41,710 bases of DNA from JBJSXF01 sp046086225. Lineage in GTDB: Bacteria > Actinomycetota > Acidimicrobiia > IMCC26256 > PALSA-610. The DNA is taken from positions 1 to 41,710 of the forward strand of contig JBJSXF010000030.1 in the NCBI GenBank assembly GCA_046086225.1, in the 5' to 3' direction. The position numbers were made by a program, and so were the translations under genes. This document shows, one piece after another, positions 25,672-33,026 of this stretch. Position 1 is the first letter of the stretch, and each line of letters begins with the position of its first letter. The notes beneath the pieces were generated by a model. It made no database searches. It worked only from the letters and a program-made list of their open reading frames with translations, and had not been told where the DNA came from.

Positions 25672-25959
25672 TCAGGCCACCTCTCCGGACGCTTCGGCAT
25701 CGGCGTCGATCCGCCGGGCGACCACGCCCCGGGCACAGCGGATCACGGTGGCGGGCGCGATCTCGAGGTCGATGTCGTCGTCGCCGAGCCGGACCACCCG
25801 GCCGTAGATGCCGCTCGTGGTCATGATCTCGTCACCGACCGCGAGGGCGCCCTGGAGCGTCCGGGCCTCGGCCATCCGCCGCTGCTGGGGCCGCCACAGG
25901 AGGAAGTAGAACGCGAGGGCCGGGAAGAGAACCAGCCATGCCACCGCGAACCCGTTCAC
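25672..25959 (-). CDS. yajC: Preprotein translocase accessory subunit YajC
   Basis: Small single-pass membrane protein (95 residues) of the SecDF-YajC complex. The N-terminal hydrophobic helix (AWLVLFPALAFYFLLW) is followed by the family motif RPQQRRMAEA and an SH3-like region with VGDEIMTTSGIYGRVV. GTG at 25959 is the start. The gene is the first of yajC-secD-secF, two bases before secD. A perfect 16-base palindrome and a TAGTTT box lie just upstream. Confidence 0.95.
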   Translation of the reverse strand: MNGFAVAWLVLFPALAFYFLLWRPQQRRMAEARTLQGALAVGDEIMTTSGIYGRVVRLGDDDIDLEIAPATVIRCARGVVARRIDADAEASGEVA

Positions 25960-25974
25960 CTGCGCATCCCCAGT

Positions 25975-25990
25975 CGACGTCCGGACGTCG
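25975..25990. promoter_or_regulatory. 16-bp perfect palindrome upstream of yajC
   Basis: CGACGTCCGGACGTCG lies 15 bases before the yajC GTG and downstream of a TAGTTT (minus strand, around 26003-25998) that could be a -10 box. That is where a repressor would block transcription or a 5' hairpin would form. No known regulator is recognised from the sequence. Confidence 0.35.
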
Positions 25991-26008
25991 GCGCGGAAAC
26001 TAGCAGCG

Positions 26009-26028
26009 GACCCGGGAGACCGCGGGTC
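26009..26028 (-). terminator. Possible hairpin at the end of the EchA3-like gene
   Basis: GACCCG and CGGGTC form a six-base stem with an eight-base loop overlapping the stop codon of the crotonase gene, just before the yajC promoter region. It may end the ruvC-ruvA-ruvB-crotonase transcript. There is no T tract. Confidence 0.25.
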
Positions 26029-26740
26029 AGGCCGGACCGGGAACGCCGAAGCCGCGCCCGCGATCGGCCGCGATCGCGTCGGCGAGCCGGGCGAGGCGCT
26101 CCCCGCGCGCCATGTGCACCTGACCGCGGTAGGCGCTCCGGGGGAACGCCGCCCACCGCTGCGCCTCGGCGAACGCCTCGGCCTCGAGGTCGGCGGCGGG
26201 CACCGCCCGATCGAGGAAACCGGCCGCGACCGCGCCTTCGGGGTCGTAGATCCGGGCGCCGACCGTCGCGTCCTGCAGGTGGACCGGGGAGAGCCGCTCG
26301 AACGACAGCTCCACCGCCCAGCGCGGGAGCACCATCCCGATCTGGGTCTCGATCAGACCGATCCGGTACTCGCCGACGGTTCCCACCCGGGCGTCGGCCC
26401 CCATGAGGAGCAACGCCCCGGCCGCGATCGCGTGACCGGTGCAGGCGATGACCAAGGGCACCGGCCCGCCGTACATGCGGGCGATCAGCTCGCCCCCGTC
26501 GGTGACCAGGGTTCCGGCCGCCTCCGGACCCGAGCGCATCACCGCGAGGTCGAACCCGCCCGAGAACATGCCCGGCGTCGCGGTGAGCAGCACGGCTCCG
26601 ACCGCTTCCTCGCCGGCCGCCTCGGCCCGGCTGTAGGCGTCGCCGATCGCGGCGACGATCTCCGGCGCGAGCGCATTGGCCTTGCCGTTGTCGATCGTGA
26701 CGACCGCAATCCGGTCGCGAACCTCGTAGTGGACGGTCAT
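26027..26740 (-). CDS. Crotonase/enoyl-CoA hydratase family protein, EchA3-like
   Basis: A 237-residue crotonase. The sequence closely recalls mycobacterial EchA3. It has RIAVVTIDNGKANAL at the N-terminus, ATPGMFSGGFDLAVM at the first oxyanion position and ACTGHAIAAGALLLMGADARV at the second. The segment YRIGLIETQIGMVLP replaces the usual PE...GG region, and the C-terminal AAGFLDRAVP is kept. A glutamate is kept in GLIETQ, but the rest of the hydratase active site differs, so the reaction is uncertain. ATG at 26740 overlaps the ruvB stop by four bases, so it is translated with the ruv genes although no shared function is known. Confidence 0.88.
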   Translation of the reverse strand: MTVHYEVRDRIAVVTIDNGKANALAPEIVAAIGDAYSRAEAAGEEAVGAVLLTATPGMFSGGFDLAVMRSGPEAAGTLVTDGGELIARMYGGPVPLVIACTGHAIAAGALLLMGADARVGTVGEYRIGLIETQIGMVLPRWAVELSFERLSPVHLQDATVGARIYDPEGAVAAGFLDRAVPAADLEAEAFAEAQRWAAFPRSAYRGQVHMARGERLARLADAIAADRGRGFGVPGPA

Positions 26741-27810
26741 GGCGCTCCCCCCGTCGGGTCGTCGTCGGGGTCGGCGTCCGCCGACTCCCCGCCGAACAGC
26801 GTGGGGGACGGAGCGGGCGCAGGCAAACCGAGGTGCGCGAAGGCCGTCGGGGTCGCGATCCGCCCGCGGGGTGTGCGCTCGATGAGGCCGCACTGGAGGA
26901 GGTACGGCTCGTAGACGTCTTCGACCGTCTCGGGAGCCTCGCCCACCGCCACCGCCAGGGTGCCGAGCCCCACCGGACGCCCACCGAAGGTACGGCACAG
27001 CGCGGTGAGCACCGCCCGGTCGACCCGGTCGAGGCCGAGCTCGTCGACCTCGAACAGCGCGAGGGCCGCGCTGGCGACCGCGTCGGTCACCCGACCGTCG
27101 GCCCGCACCTCGGCGTAGTCGCGCACCCGGCGGAGGAGCCGGTTCGCGATCCGCGGGGTGCCCCGGGCCCGGCGGGCGATCTCCCCGGCCCCGGCCAGTT
27201 CCAGATCGACACCCAGGATCCCGGCGGCCCGGGTCGCGATCGCTCGGAGGTCGTCGACCTCGTAGTAGTCGAGGCGGGCGACGAAGCCGAAGCGGTCGCG
27301 CAGCGGCCCGGTGATCAGCCCGGTGCGGGTCGTGGCCCCGACGAGGGTGAACCGCGGGAGGTCGAGCCGAATCGTCCGGGCGCTCGGCCCCTTGCCGATG
27401 ACGACGTCGAAGCGGAAGTCCTCCATGGCCGGGTACAGCGCTTCCTCGACGGCCCGGGGGAGCCGGTGCACCTCGTCGACGAAGAGCACGTCACCATCGT
27501 CGAGGTTGGTGAGAATCGCCGCGAGATCGCCCACCCGCTCGAGCGCAGGACCGCTCGTGTGCTCGAGCCGCGCCCCCATCTCGTGCGCCACGATCGCGGC
27601 GAGGCTGGTCTTCCCGAGCCCCGGCGGACCGGCCAGCAGCACGTGGTCGACGGCTTGGGCCCGACGCCGGGCGGCCTCGAGCATGATCTCCAGGTGCTCG
27701 CGCAACCGGTCCTGCCCGACGAACTCGTCGAGGCTGCGGGGCCGGAGCGTCGTCTCCTCGGCCTCCTCGACCGGATCGGCGATCGGCTTCAGCAGTTCCT
27801 CGCGTGCCAC
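26737..27810 (-). CDS. ruvB: Holliday junction branch migration helicase RuvB
   Basis: AAA+ motor that, with RuvA, drives branch migration of Holliday junctions. The protein has LRPRSLDEFVGQDRLREHL, Walker A GPPGLGKTSLA, Walker B LFVDEVHRLPRAVEEALYPA, the RTIRLDLPRFTLVGATTRTG segment and GTPRIANRLLRRVRDYAEV. It ends in a winged-helix domain with DRAVLTALCRTFGGRPVGL and RTPRGRIATPTAFAHLG. Length (357) is normal. GTG at 27810 lies seven bases after the ruvA stop. The gene belongs to the LexA-box-preceded ruvC-ruvA-ruvB unit. Confidence 0.98.
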   Translation of the reverse strand: MAREELLKPIADPVEEAEETTLRPRSLDEFVGQDRLREHLEIMLEAARRRAQAVDHVLLAGPPGLGKTSLAAIVAHEMGARLEHTSGPALERVGDLAAILTNLDDGDVLFVDEVHRLPRAVEEALYPAMEDFRFDVVIGKGPSARTIRLDLPRFTLVGATTRTGLITGPLRDRFGFVARLDYYEVDDLRAIATRAAGILGVDLELAGAGEIARRARGTPRIANRLLRRVRDYAEVRADGRVTDAVASAALALFEVDELGLDRVDRAVLTALCRTFGGRPVGLGTLAVAVGEAPETVEDVYEPYLLQCGLIERTPRGRIATPTAFAHLGLPAPAPSPTLFGGESADADPDDDPTGGAP

Positions 27811-27817
27811 GGGAACC

Positions 27818-28405
27818 TCACCGCCCGCCCGCGAGGGCCCGGAGGGCGTCGCGGAGGAGGTCCTCCACTCCGCCGCCGTCGGGCAGACGGGTGAGCACGT
27901 CTCGCACCTCGTCGGCCGAGTAGCCGAGACCCGCGAGGGCGTCGCGGACGGTGGCCCGGGTGCCGCCCGTGAGCTCCGAGCCGTCGGTGAGGTCGAGATC
28001 GGGCACGTCGAGCCGGGCCTTCAGCTCGATGAGGAGCCGTTGGGCGGTGCGCTTGCCGACGCCCGGCACGAGCACGAGCGCATCGACGTCGTCCTCGGCC
28101 AGGCACCGCCTGAGCGCCTCGGGCGGATGCACCGAGCAGATCGCCAGCGCGAGTTTCGGACCGACGCCGTTCGCGGCGAGCAGCGCCTCGAAGGTGTCGC
28201 GCTCATCGCGAGTCGCGAAGCCGTACAGCGCCGCTGCGTCCTCCCGGATGTGATGGTGCACGTACACGAAGACCTCGGCGCCGGGCGCGAACCCCGGGAG
28301 CAGACGGACCGGCACCAGGACCCGATAGCCGATTCCCGCCACCTCGCAGAGCACCTCGCCCGTCGCGCTGCGCTCGAGCACGACCCCGCGGATCGAGCCG
28401 ATCAC
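27818..28405 (-). CDS. ruvA: Holliday junction DNA-binding protein RuvA
   Basis: Tetrameric protein that holds the Holliday junction and recruits RuvB. The 195-residue sequence opens with MIGSIRGVVLERSATGEVLC and an OB-fold (EVFVYVHHHIREDAAALYGF). Helix-hairpin-helix motifs follow at GVGPKLALAI and GVGKRTAQRLLIELK. The C-terminal domain III (LAGLGYSADEVRDVLTRL) binds RuvB. GTG at 28405 overlaps the ruvC stop by four bases (GTGA). Confidence 0.97.
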   Translation of the reverse strand: MIGSIRGVVLERSATGEVLCEVAGIGYRVLVPVRLLPGFAPGAEVFVYVHHHIREDAAALYGFATRDERDTFEALLAANGVGPKLALAICSVHPPEALRRCLAEDDVDALVLVPGVGKRTAQRLLIELKARLDVPDLDLTDGSELTGGTRATVRDALAGLGYSADEVRDVLTRLPDGGGVEDLLRDALRALAGGR

Positions 28406-28896
28406 GGTCCCACCCGGGCCGTGAGCCGGGACCGCCCGAGATGACACCAGGCGAGGGCGAGGGCATCGGCCGCATCGGGCGGGGGCGGGCCGTTGAGCGC
28501 GAGGAGCCGGGTGACCATGGCCTGGACCGCCGCCTTGTCGGCCCGGCCGTCGCCCGCCACCGCGAGCTTCACCTCGTTCGGGCTGTACTGCACGACCGGG
28601 ATCCCGGCTCGGGCCGCCGCCACGAACGCCAGCCCGCTCGCCTGACCGACCGACATCGCCGTGCGCACGTTGGCCTGGAAGAGCACCCGCTCGACGACGA
28701 CGACCGACGGTCGGACATCGGCGACGAGAGCATCCAGCTCGTCGGCGAGGGCCAGCAGCCGTTCGGGGAGCGGATCGCCGACCGGCGTGCGGATCACGCC
28801 GCAGGCGAGGGCGATCGGGGAACCGCCCCGGCGGTCGACGACCCCGTAACCGCAGCGGGAGAGCCCGGGATCGATACCGAGGACCGGGCCGGTCAC
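28402..28896 (-). CDS. ruvC: Holliday junction resolvase RuvC
   Basis: Dimeric nuclease that resolves Holliday junctions. The RNase H-fold acidic residues are visible: first aspartate in LGIDPGLSRCGYG, glutamate in VVVERVLFQANVRTA, and the paired aspartates in PPDAADALALAWCH. Length is 164 residues. GTG at 28896 has GGAGGGAG upstream. The gene is first of ruvC-ruvA-ruvB and has a 135-base upstream region carrying an SOS box at 29005-29020, so damage-induced expression is expected. Confidence 0.97.
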   Translation of the reverse strand: MTGPVLGIDPGLSRCGYGVVDRRGGSPIALACGVIRTPVGDPLPERLLALADELDALVADVRPSVVVVERVLFQANVRTAMSVGQASGLAFVAAARAGIPVVQYSPNEVKLAVAGDGRADKAAVQAMVTRLLALNGPPPPDAADALALAWCHLGRSRLTARVGP

Positions 28897-29004
28897 CGTC
28901 TCCCTCCGGAAACCGTGCCCCCGACGGTCGCGAGGACCGCGCCTCGCGGCCTGGAGCCGCCCCCGAACCCGGCCACCGTCGACCCGGACCGACGGAGACG
29001 CGTA

Positions 29005-29020
29005 CCGAACATGAGTTCGA
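29005..29020 (-). promoter_or_regulatory. LexA (SOS) box upstream of ruvC
   Basis: On the minus strand the sequence is TCGAACTCATGTTCGG. The mycobacterial/actinobacterial SOS box is TCGAAC-N4-GTTCGA, so 11 of 12 specified bases match. It directly follows a TATGAT that could be a -10 box (29025-29020, sharing one base) and lies 109 bases before the ruvC GTG, between coxG and ruvC. ruvC operons are known LexA targets. Confidence 0.78.
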
Positions 29021-29031
29021 TCATACGGCGC

Positions 29032-29784
29032 TCAGCGTCGGCGCCGGAGGATCCTCCAGAGCACGAGGAGCGCCAGCAGTCCGAGGACTCCGCCGGCCAC
29101 GGGCGCGCCCCGCTTGGCCACCGAGCCACCCGCCACCCCGAGGAGATCAACCGCTTCGGGCTCGGGCGCGTCGATCCGCCGCCGCCCCGGACCGGCCGGA
29201 GCCGAGGTCGGTGCGGACCCGGCCTCGCCGGAGGTCACGCCGTCGGCCGCATCCGGAGCCGGATGCGCGAGCGGACCCACCGCTGCTTCGAGCGCCTGCT
29301 CGTAAGGGCCGCCGCCGTGCGAGGTATCGCCTCCGCCGGCCGTGGCGAGGACGTCCCGCTCGAGGTTCTCGACGAACTGGCCGACGAGCTTGCCCGAGAC
29401 GTCGGCGAGCACGCCCCGGCCGAACTGCGCGACCTTTCCCGTGATCGCGAGATCGGTCACGATGTCGACGGCGGTACCGGCACCCTCGGGGCGCATCGTG
29501 ACGACGATCTTGGCCTTGGCGTTGCCCTGCCCGCGGGTGTCACGGCCCGCCGCGTCGATCACGATCCGACGGTCGGCCTCGTCGACCTCGGTCAGGTGGG
29601 CCGATCCCTTGTACTGCGCGGTGATCGGGCCGACCTTCACCTTCACGATGCCGCGGTACTCGTCGCCCTCGATCTCCTGGAGTTGCGCCCCCGGGAGGCA
29701 CGGAGCGATGCGCTCGATGTCGAGGAGCACCCGCCAGGTGTCCTCGATGGCGGTACTCACCCGGAAGCTGTCTGCGATCTCCAT
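29032..29784 (-). CDS. coxG: CoxG-like SRPBCC protein with C-terminal membrane anchor
   Basis: Member of the carbon monoxide dehydrogenase subunit G (CoxG) family. In carboxydotrophs CoxG helps attach the dehydrogenase to the membrane. The first 145 residues are the SRPBCC domain: FRVSTAIEDTWRVLLDIERI, PCLPGAQLQEIEGDEYRGIV, VKVGPITAQYKGSAHLTE and the helix GVLADVSGKLVGQFVENLE. A disordered Ala/Pro/Gly linker follows, then a C-terminal transmembrane helix (about 226-245) and RRRR. ATG at 29784 lies inside the end of the upstream gene (28-base overlap). No coxL, coxD or coxE is present nearby. Confidence 0.88.
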   Translation of the reverse strand: MEIADSFRVSTAIEDTWRVLLDIERIAPCLPGAQLQEIEGDEYRGIVKVKVGPITAQYKGSAHLTEVDEADRRIVIDAAGRDTRGQGNAKAKIVVTMRPEGAGTAVDIVTDLAITGKVAQFGRGVLADVSGKLVGQFVENLERDVLATAGGGDTSHGGGPYEQALEAAVGPLAHPAPDAADGVTSGEAGSAPTSAPAGPGRRRIDAPEPEAVDLLGVAGGSVAKRGAPVAGGVLGLLALLVLWRILRRRR

Positions 29785-30350
29785 CTGCGCTCCAAGGCTG
29801 CGAGTTCGGCCGGGGTGTCGGCATCAGCCGGGTCGCCCGCGTCGTCGCAAACTACTCCGACCGCTCCGTGCCGCCGGATGAGGACCCGGGCACCCTCGTC
29901 ACCGTCGAGCGCGACCGCCTCCCCCCAGAGCGAACGCGCGATCCGCACCGGATTGGCCCGCACGCCGCCGTAGGTCGCCACCGCGAGCGGCGCCGACCCG
30001 GCACCCATCCGCCGCCAGGCCTCCGACCCCACCAGTGGCTGATCGGCGAGACCCACCACCACCGCGTCGACCCCATCCAGCGCGGCGAGGTGCTCGAGCA
30101 CGATCCGGAGACTCGACGCGATCCCCCGCTCGGGTTCGGGATTGCGCAGCACCGTGACCCCGACCGGCACCGCCGCCGCCACTGCCGGATCGCCGACCAC
30201 GCAGCAGCACGGGTCGAGGCCGCTCGCGACGACCGCGTCGACGACGTGCGCGAGCAACGGACGGCCCGCGAAGGAGGCGAGGGGCTTGGGGGGACCCGGT
30301 CCGAAACGGAGGCCGCGCCCGGCGGCCAGCACGGCGGCCGCGACCGTCAT
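29757..30350 (-). CDS. MocA/MobA-like molybdenum cofactor nucleotidyltransferase
   Basis: A 197-residue NTP-transferase (MobA/MocA type). The N-terminal AAVLAAGRGLRFGPGPPKPL is the nucleotide-binding loop with the conserved lysine. NPEPERGIASSLRIVLEHL and VVVGLADQPLVGSEAW follow as in MocA-type cytidylyltransferases, which make the cytosine dinucleotide form of the molybdenum cofactor used by CO dehydrogenase/xanthine oxidase enzymes. That fits the adjacent coxM and coxS. It starts three bases after the coxM stop and overlaps coxG by 28 bases. Substrate (CTP or GTP) is inferred from context. Confidence 0.85.
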   Translation of the reverse strand: MTVAAAVLAAGRGLRFGPGPPKPLASFAGRPLLAHVVDAVVASGLDPCCCVVGDPAVAAAVPVGVTVLRNPEPERGIASSLRIVLEHLAALDGVDAVVVGLADQPLVGSEAWRRMGAGSAPLAVATYGGVRANPVRIARSLWGEAVALDGDEGARVLIRRHGAVGVVCDDAGDPADADTPAELAALERRWRSQTASG

Positions 30351-30353
30351 CGG

Positions 30354-31172
30354 TCAGACCGAGGCGAGGGCCCGACGCACTGCGACCCGGGCCAGATGCG
30401 CGCGGTACTCGGGCGACGCGTTCAGGTCGCCGGGCGGGTCGAGCCCGGCGGCCGCCTCGCGCGCCGCCACCTCGATGGACGCACCCTGCTCGAGCGCGTG
30501 TTCGACCGCGTGGGCCCGCACCGGCACCGAGCCCATGTTCACGAGCCCGACGTGCACTCCACTCCCGACCCGGGCGGCGACCGCCCCGACGATCGCGTAA
30601 TCCTGGGCACGACGATTGAGCTTCTCGAAGCCGAACCCGGTCCCTCCCGACTTCGGGACCCGGATCTCGGTGAGCAACTCGTCGGGGGCGAGCGCCGTCT
30701 CGAGGAACCCGACGAAGAAGTCGGCCGCACCGACGATCCGCTCCCCCGCCGGACCCCGGACCACGAACCGGGCATCGAGCGCGAGCAGTGCCGCGGGCAG
30801 GTCGGACGCCGGGTCGCCGTGCGCCACCGATCCGCCGATCGTGCCCCGGTGCCGCACCTGGTTGTCGCCGACCTGGGCGGCGACGGCCCGCAGGACACCG
30901 CATTCCCGTTCGAGGAGATCGCTCGTCTCGAGGTCGCGATGGCGGGTGAGGGCGCCGACGGCGAGGTGATCGCCGGCGTCCCGGATGTAGGAGAGATCGG
31001 TGACCCGGCCCACGTCGACCACCACGGTCGGCGTCGCCAGCCGGAGCTTCATCAACGGGAGCAGCGACATCCCGCCCGCCAGCAGTTTGGCGTCGTCGCC
31101 GTGCTCGCCGATCAGCGCCAGGGCCTCGTCGGCCGACGCGACCCGCTCGTACTCGAACGCGGCGGGGATCAT
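30354..31172 (-). CDS. coxM: FAD-binding medium subunit of a molybdenum hydroxylase (CoxM-like)
   Basis: Medium subunit that carries FAD and passes electrons from the iron-sulfur subunit to the final acceptor. The 272-residue protein has both FAD signatures, AGGMSLLPLMKLR and TIGGSVAHGDPASDLP, and the C-terminal CO_deh_flav_C region (RRAQDYAIVGAVAAR). ATG at 31172 overlaps the coxS stop by four bases. The catalytic molybdenum subunit is not encoded here, so whether the enzyme oxidises CO, an aldehyde or a purine cannot be told. Confidence 0.93.
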   Translation of the reverse strand: MIPAAFEYERVASADEALALIGEHGDDAKLLAGGMSLLPLMKLRLATPTVVVDVGRVTDLSYIRDAGDHLAVGALTRHRDLETSDLLERECGVLRAVAAQVGDNQVRHRGTIGGSVAHGDPASDLPAALLALDARFVVRGPAGERIVGAADFFVGFLETALAPDELLTEIRVPKSGGTGFGFEKLNRRAQDYAIVGAVAARVGSGVHVGLVNMGSVPVRAHAVEHALEQGASIEVAAREAAAGLDPPGDLNASPEYRAHLARVAVRRALASV

Positions 31173-31645
31173 GCTCGCGCCTTCGCCGCCGCGGCCAGCA
31201 CCGACGCCACGATGTTGTGGTAGCCGGTGCAACGGCAGAGGTTGCCTTCCAACCCGAGCCGCACGTCCTCCTCGGTCGGATCGGGGATCTCGTCGAGCAG
31301 CGAGACGGTCGCCATCACCATGCCCGCCGTGCAGTAGCCGCACTGGAGTCCGTGCTGCTCGTGGAAGGCCTGCTGCACGGGATGGAGCGTGCCGTCGGGA
31401 GCGGCCAGACCCTCGATGGTCGTGACCGCGGCGCCGTCGGCCTGAGCGGCCAGCATGGTGCACGACTTCACCGATTCGCCGTCGACGAGCACGGTGCACG
31501 CCCCGCAGGACGAGGTATCGCATCCCACCTTGGTGCCGGTGAGGGCGCAGGCATCCCGCAGGAACTGCACGAGGAGGGTGCGGGGCTCGACGTCGTGCGC
31601 CTGCTCCGAGCCGTTGACCGTGATGCGGACCAGCACGGGGGGCAC
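31169..31645 (-). CDS. coxS: [2Fe-2S] small subunit of a molybdenum hydroxylase (CoxS-like)
   Basis: Electron-transfer subunit with two [2Fe-2S] clusters. The N-terminal plant-type ferredoxin domain shows TKVGCDTSSCGACTVLVDG and a further Cys in VKSCTML. The C-terminal alpha-helical domain shows GLQCGYCTAGMVM and EGNLCRCTGYHNI. All eight expected cysteines are present. GTG at 31645 or at 31636 can be the start; neither has a clear Shine-Dalgarno. It is the first gene of coxS-coxM-mocA-like-coxG and follows yebC after 35 bases. Confidence 0.93.
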   Translation of the reverse strand: MPPVLVRITVNGSEQAHDVEPRTLLVQFLRDACALTGTKVGCDTSSCGACTVLVDGESVKSCTMLAAQADGAAVTTIEGLAAPDGTLHPVQQAFHEQHGLQCGYCTAGMVMATVSLLDEIPDPTEEDVRLGLEGNLCRCTGYHNIVASVLAAAAKARA

Positions 31646-31680
31646 GCTAGCGCGGGGCCCGATGGTGCCGAGCGGGTCGG

Positions 31681-32430
31681 TCAGGCGGTGACGGCCTCGA
31701 ACACGGCATCGGGAATGTCGAAGTTGGCGTACACGGCCTCGACGTCGTCGTGGTCCTCCAACGCGTCGACGAGTCGGAGCACCGACCGGGCCGCACTCTC
31801 GGCCTCGAGCGCGACCGAGGTCGTGGGCACCATGATGAGGTCGGCGGTCTTCACCGCGAAGCCCGCCTCCTCGATCGCAGTGCGCACCACGTGGAGCTCG
31901 GTCGGTGGTGTCGTGACCATCCACGCATCGCCCCCGTCGGAGATGTCGTCCGCGCCCGCGTCGGCCGCCGCCAGCATCAGCTCGTCCTCGTCGGCGGCCT
32001 TGTCGACGTGCACGACACCACGGCGCTCGAACTGCCACGCCACCGCGCCCGGCTCGGCGAAGCTGCCTCCGTTGCGGCTGAAGAGGTTCTTGACCTCGGC
32101 CGAGGTCCGATTGCGGTTGTCGGTGAGCGCCTGCACGATGACGGCGACGCCGCTCGGGCCGTACCCCTCATACGTGACCGACTCGTAGGTGACACCCTCC
32201 TCCTCACCAGTGCCTCGCTTGATCGCCCGCTGGATCGTGTCCATCGGGACCGAGTTGTCCCGGGCCTTGCCGATCATCGTGCGCAGGGTGGCGTTCGACT
32301 CGGGGTCGCCGCCGCCCTGCCGCGCCGCCACCTCGATCTGGCGGATGAGCACCGCGAAGAGCTTGCCGCGGGCCTTGTCGGCCGCACCCTTCTTGTGCTT
32401 GATCGAATGCCATTTCGAATGTCCGGACAT
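31681..32430 (-). CDS. yebC: YebC/TACO1 family protein
   Basis: Cytoplasmic protein of 249 residues. Family members were called transcriptional regulators, and more recent work supports a role in helping ribosomes through difficult sequences. The start MSGHSKWHSIKHKKGAADKA is diagnostic. ESVTYEGYGPSGVAVIVQAL and DNRNRTSAEVKNLFSRNGGS follow, and the acidic third domain is present. ATG at 32430 shares one base with the pdxT stop (TGATG). From memory, M. tuberculosis has the same pdxT-yebC neighbourhood. Confidence 0.96.
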   Translation of the reverse strand: MSGHSKWHSIKHKKGAADKARGKLFAVLIRQIEVAARQGGGDPESNATLRTMIGKARDNSVPMDTIQRAIKRGTGEEEGVTYESVTYEGYGPSGVAVIVQALTDNRNRTSAEVKNLFSRNGGSFAEPGAVAWQFERRGVVHVDKAADEDELMLAAADAGADDISDGGDAWMVTTPPTELHVVRTAIEEAGFAVKTADLIMVPTTSVALEAESAARSVLRLVDALEDHDDVEAVYANFDIPDAVFEAVTA

Positions 32431-33002
32431 CAGCCGACCTCGCTCAGGAACCGCTGGTGGACGCGCAGGTCGTCGGCCAGCTCGGGATGAAAGGAAGCGA
32501 ACCACACTGCGCCCGCCCGCCCGAGGACCGGCGTCCCCGCGTGCTCGGCGAGCACCTCGACCGCCGGGCCGATCCGCTCGACGACGGGGGCCCGGATGAA
32601 CACGGCCCGGAACGGACCGCCGACGAGCCCGGCGACCGGGAGGCGAGCCTCGAACGAGTCGCGCTGGCTGCCGTAGCCGTTGCGCCGCACGGTCAGGTCG
32701 AGGCAGCCGAACGACCGCTGGTCGGGCCGCCCGTCGACAACCTCGCGGGCGCACAGGATGAGCCCGGCGCAAGTGGCGAACACCGGAAGCCCGGCCCCGA
32801 TCCGCTCGGCGAGCGGCTCACGCAACCCGGAAGTGCCGAGCAGCTTGTCGATCGTCGTCGACTCGCCGCCAGGCAGCACGATCGCGTCGACTGCGTCCAG
32901 GTGCTCGGGACGACGGACGGGGATCGGGTCAGCTCCGAGAGCGTCGAGTGCCTCGACGTGCTCCCGGAACGCGCCCTGCAGCGCGAGGACGCCGATCTTC
33001 AC
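32430..33002 (-). CDS. pdxT: Pyridoxal 5'-phosphate synthase glutaminase subunit PdxT
   Basis: Releases ammonia from glutamine and passes it to PdxS for PLP synthesis. The 190-residue class I amidotransferase begins IGVLALQGAFREHVEAL, with LPGGESTTIDKLL, the nucleophile cysteine in VFATCAGLILCA and the His-Glu pair in ASFHPELADD. RNGYGSQRDSFEA also matches the family. GTG at 33002 starts 24 bases after the pdxS stop. Confidence 0.97.
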   Translation of the reverse strand: MKIGVLALQGAFREHVEALDALGADPIPVRRPEHLDAVDAIVLPGGESTTIDKLLGTSGLREPLAERIGAGLPVFATCAGLILCAREVVDGRPDQRSFGCLDLTVRRNGYGSQRDSFEARLPVAGLVGGPFRAVFIRAPVVERIGPAVEVLAEHAGTPVLGRAGAVWFASFHPELADDLRVHQRFLSEVG

Positions 33003-33026
33003 CTGGCGGCCTCGCCCCCACTCCGG

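Noticed and set aside
28929..28948. Hairpin CGCGAGG-N6-CCTCGCG between the SOS box and ruvC, first taken as a coxG terminator
   Set aside because: It lies downstream of the probable ruvC promoter, so it would be in the ruvC leader. There is no T tract and I see no leader peptide or alternative fold that would make it an attenuator.
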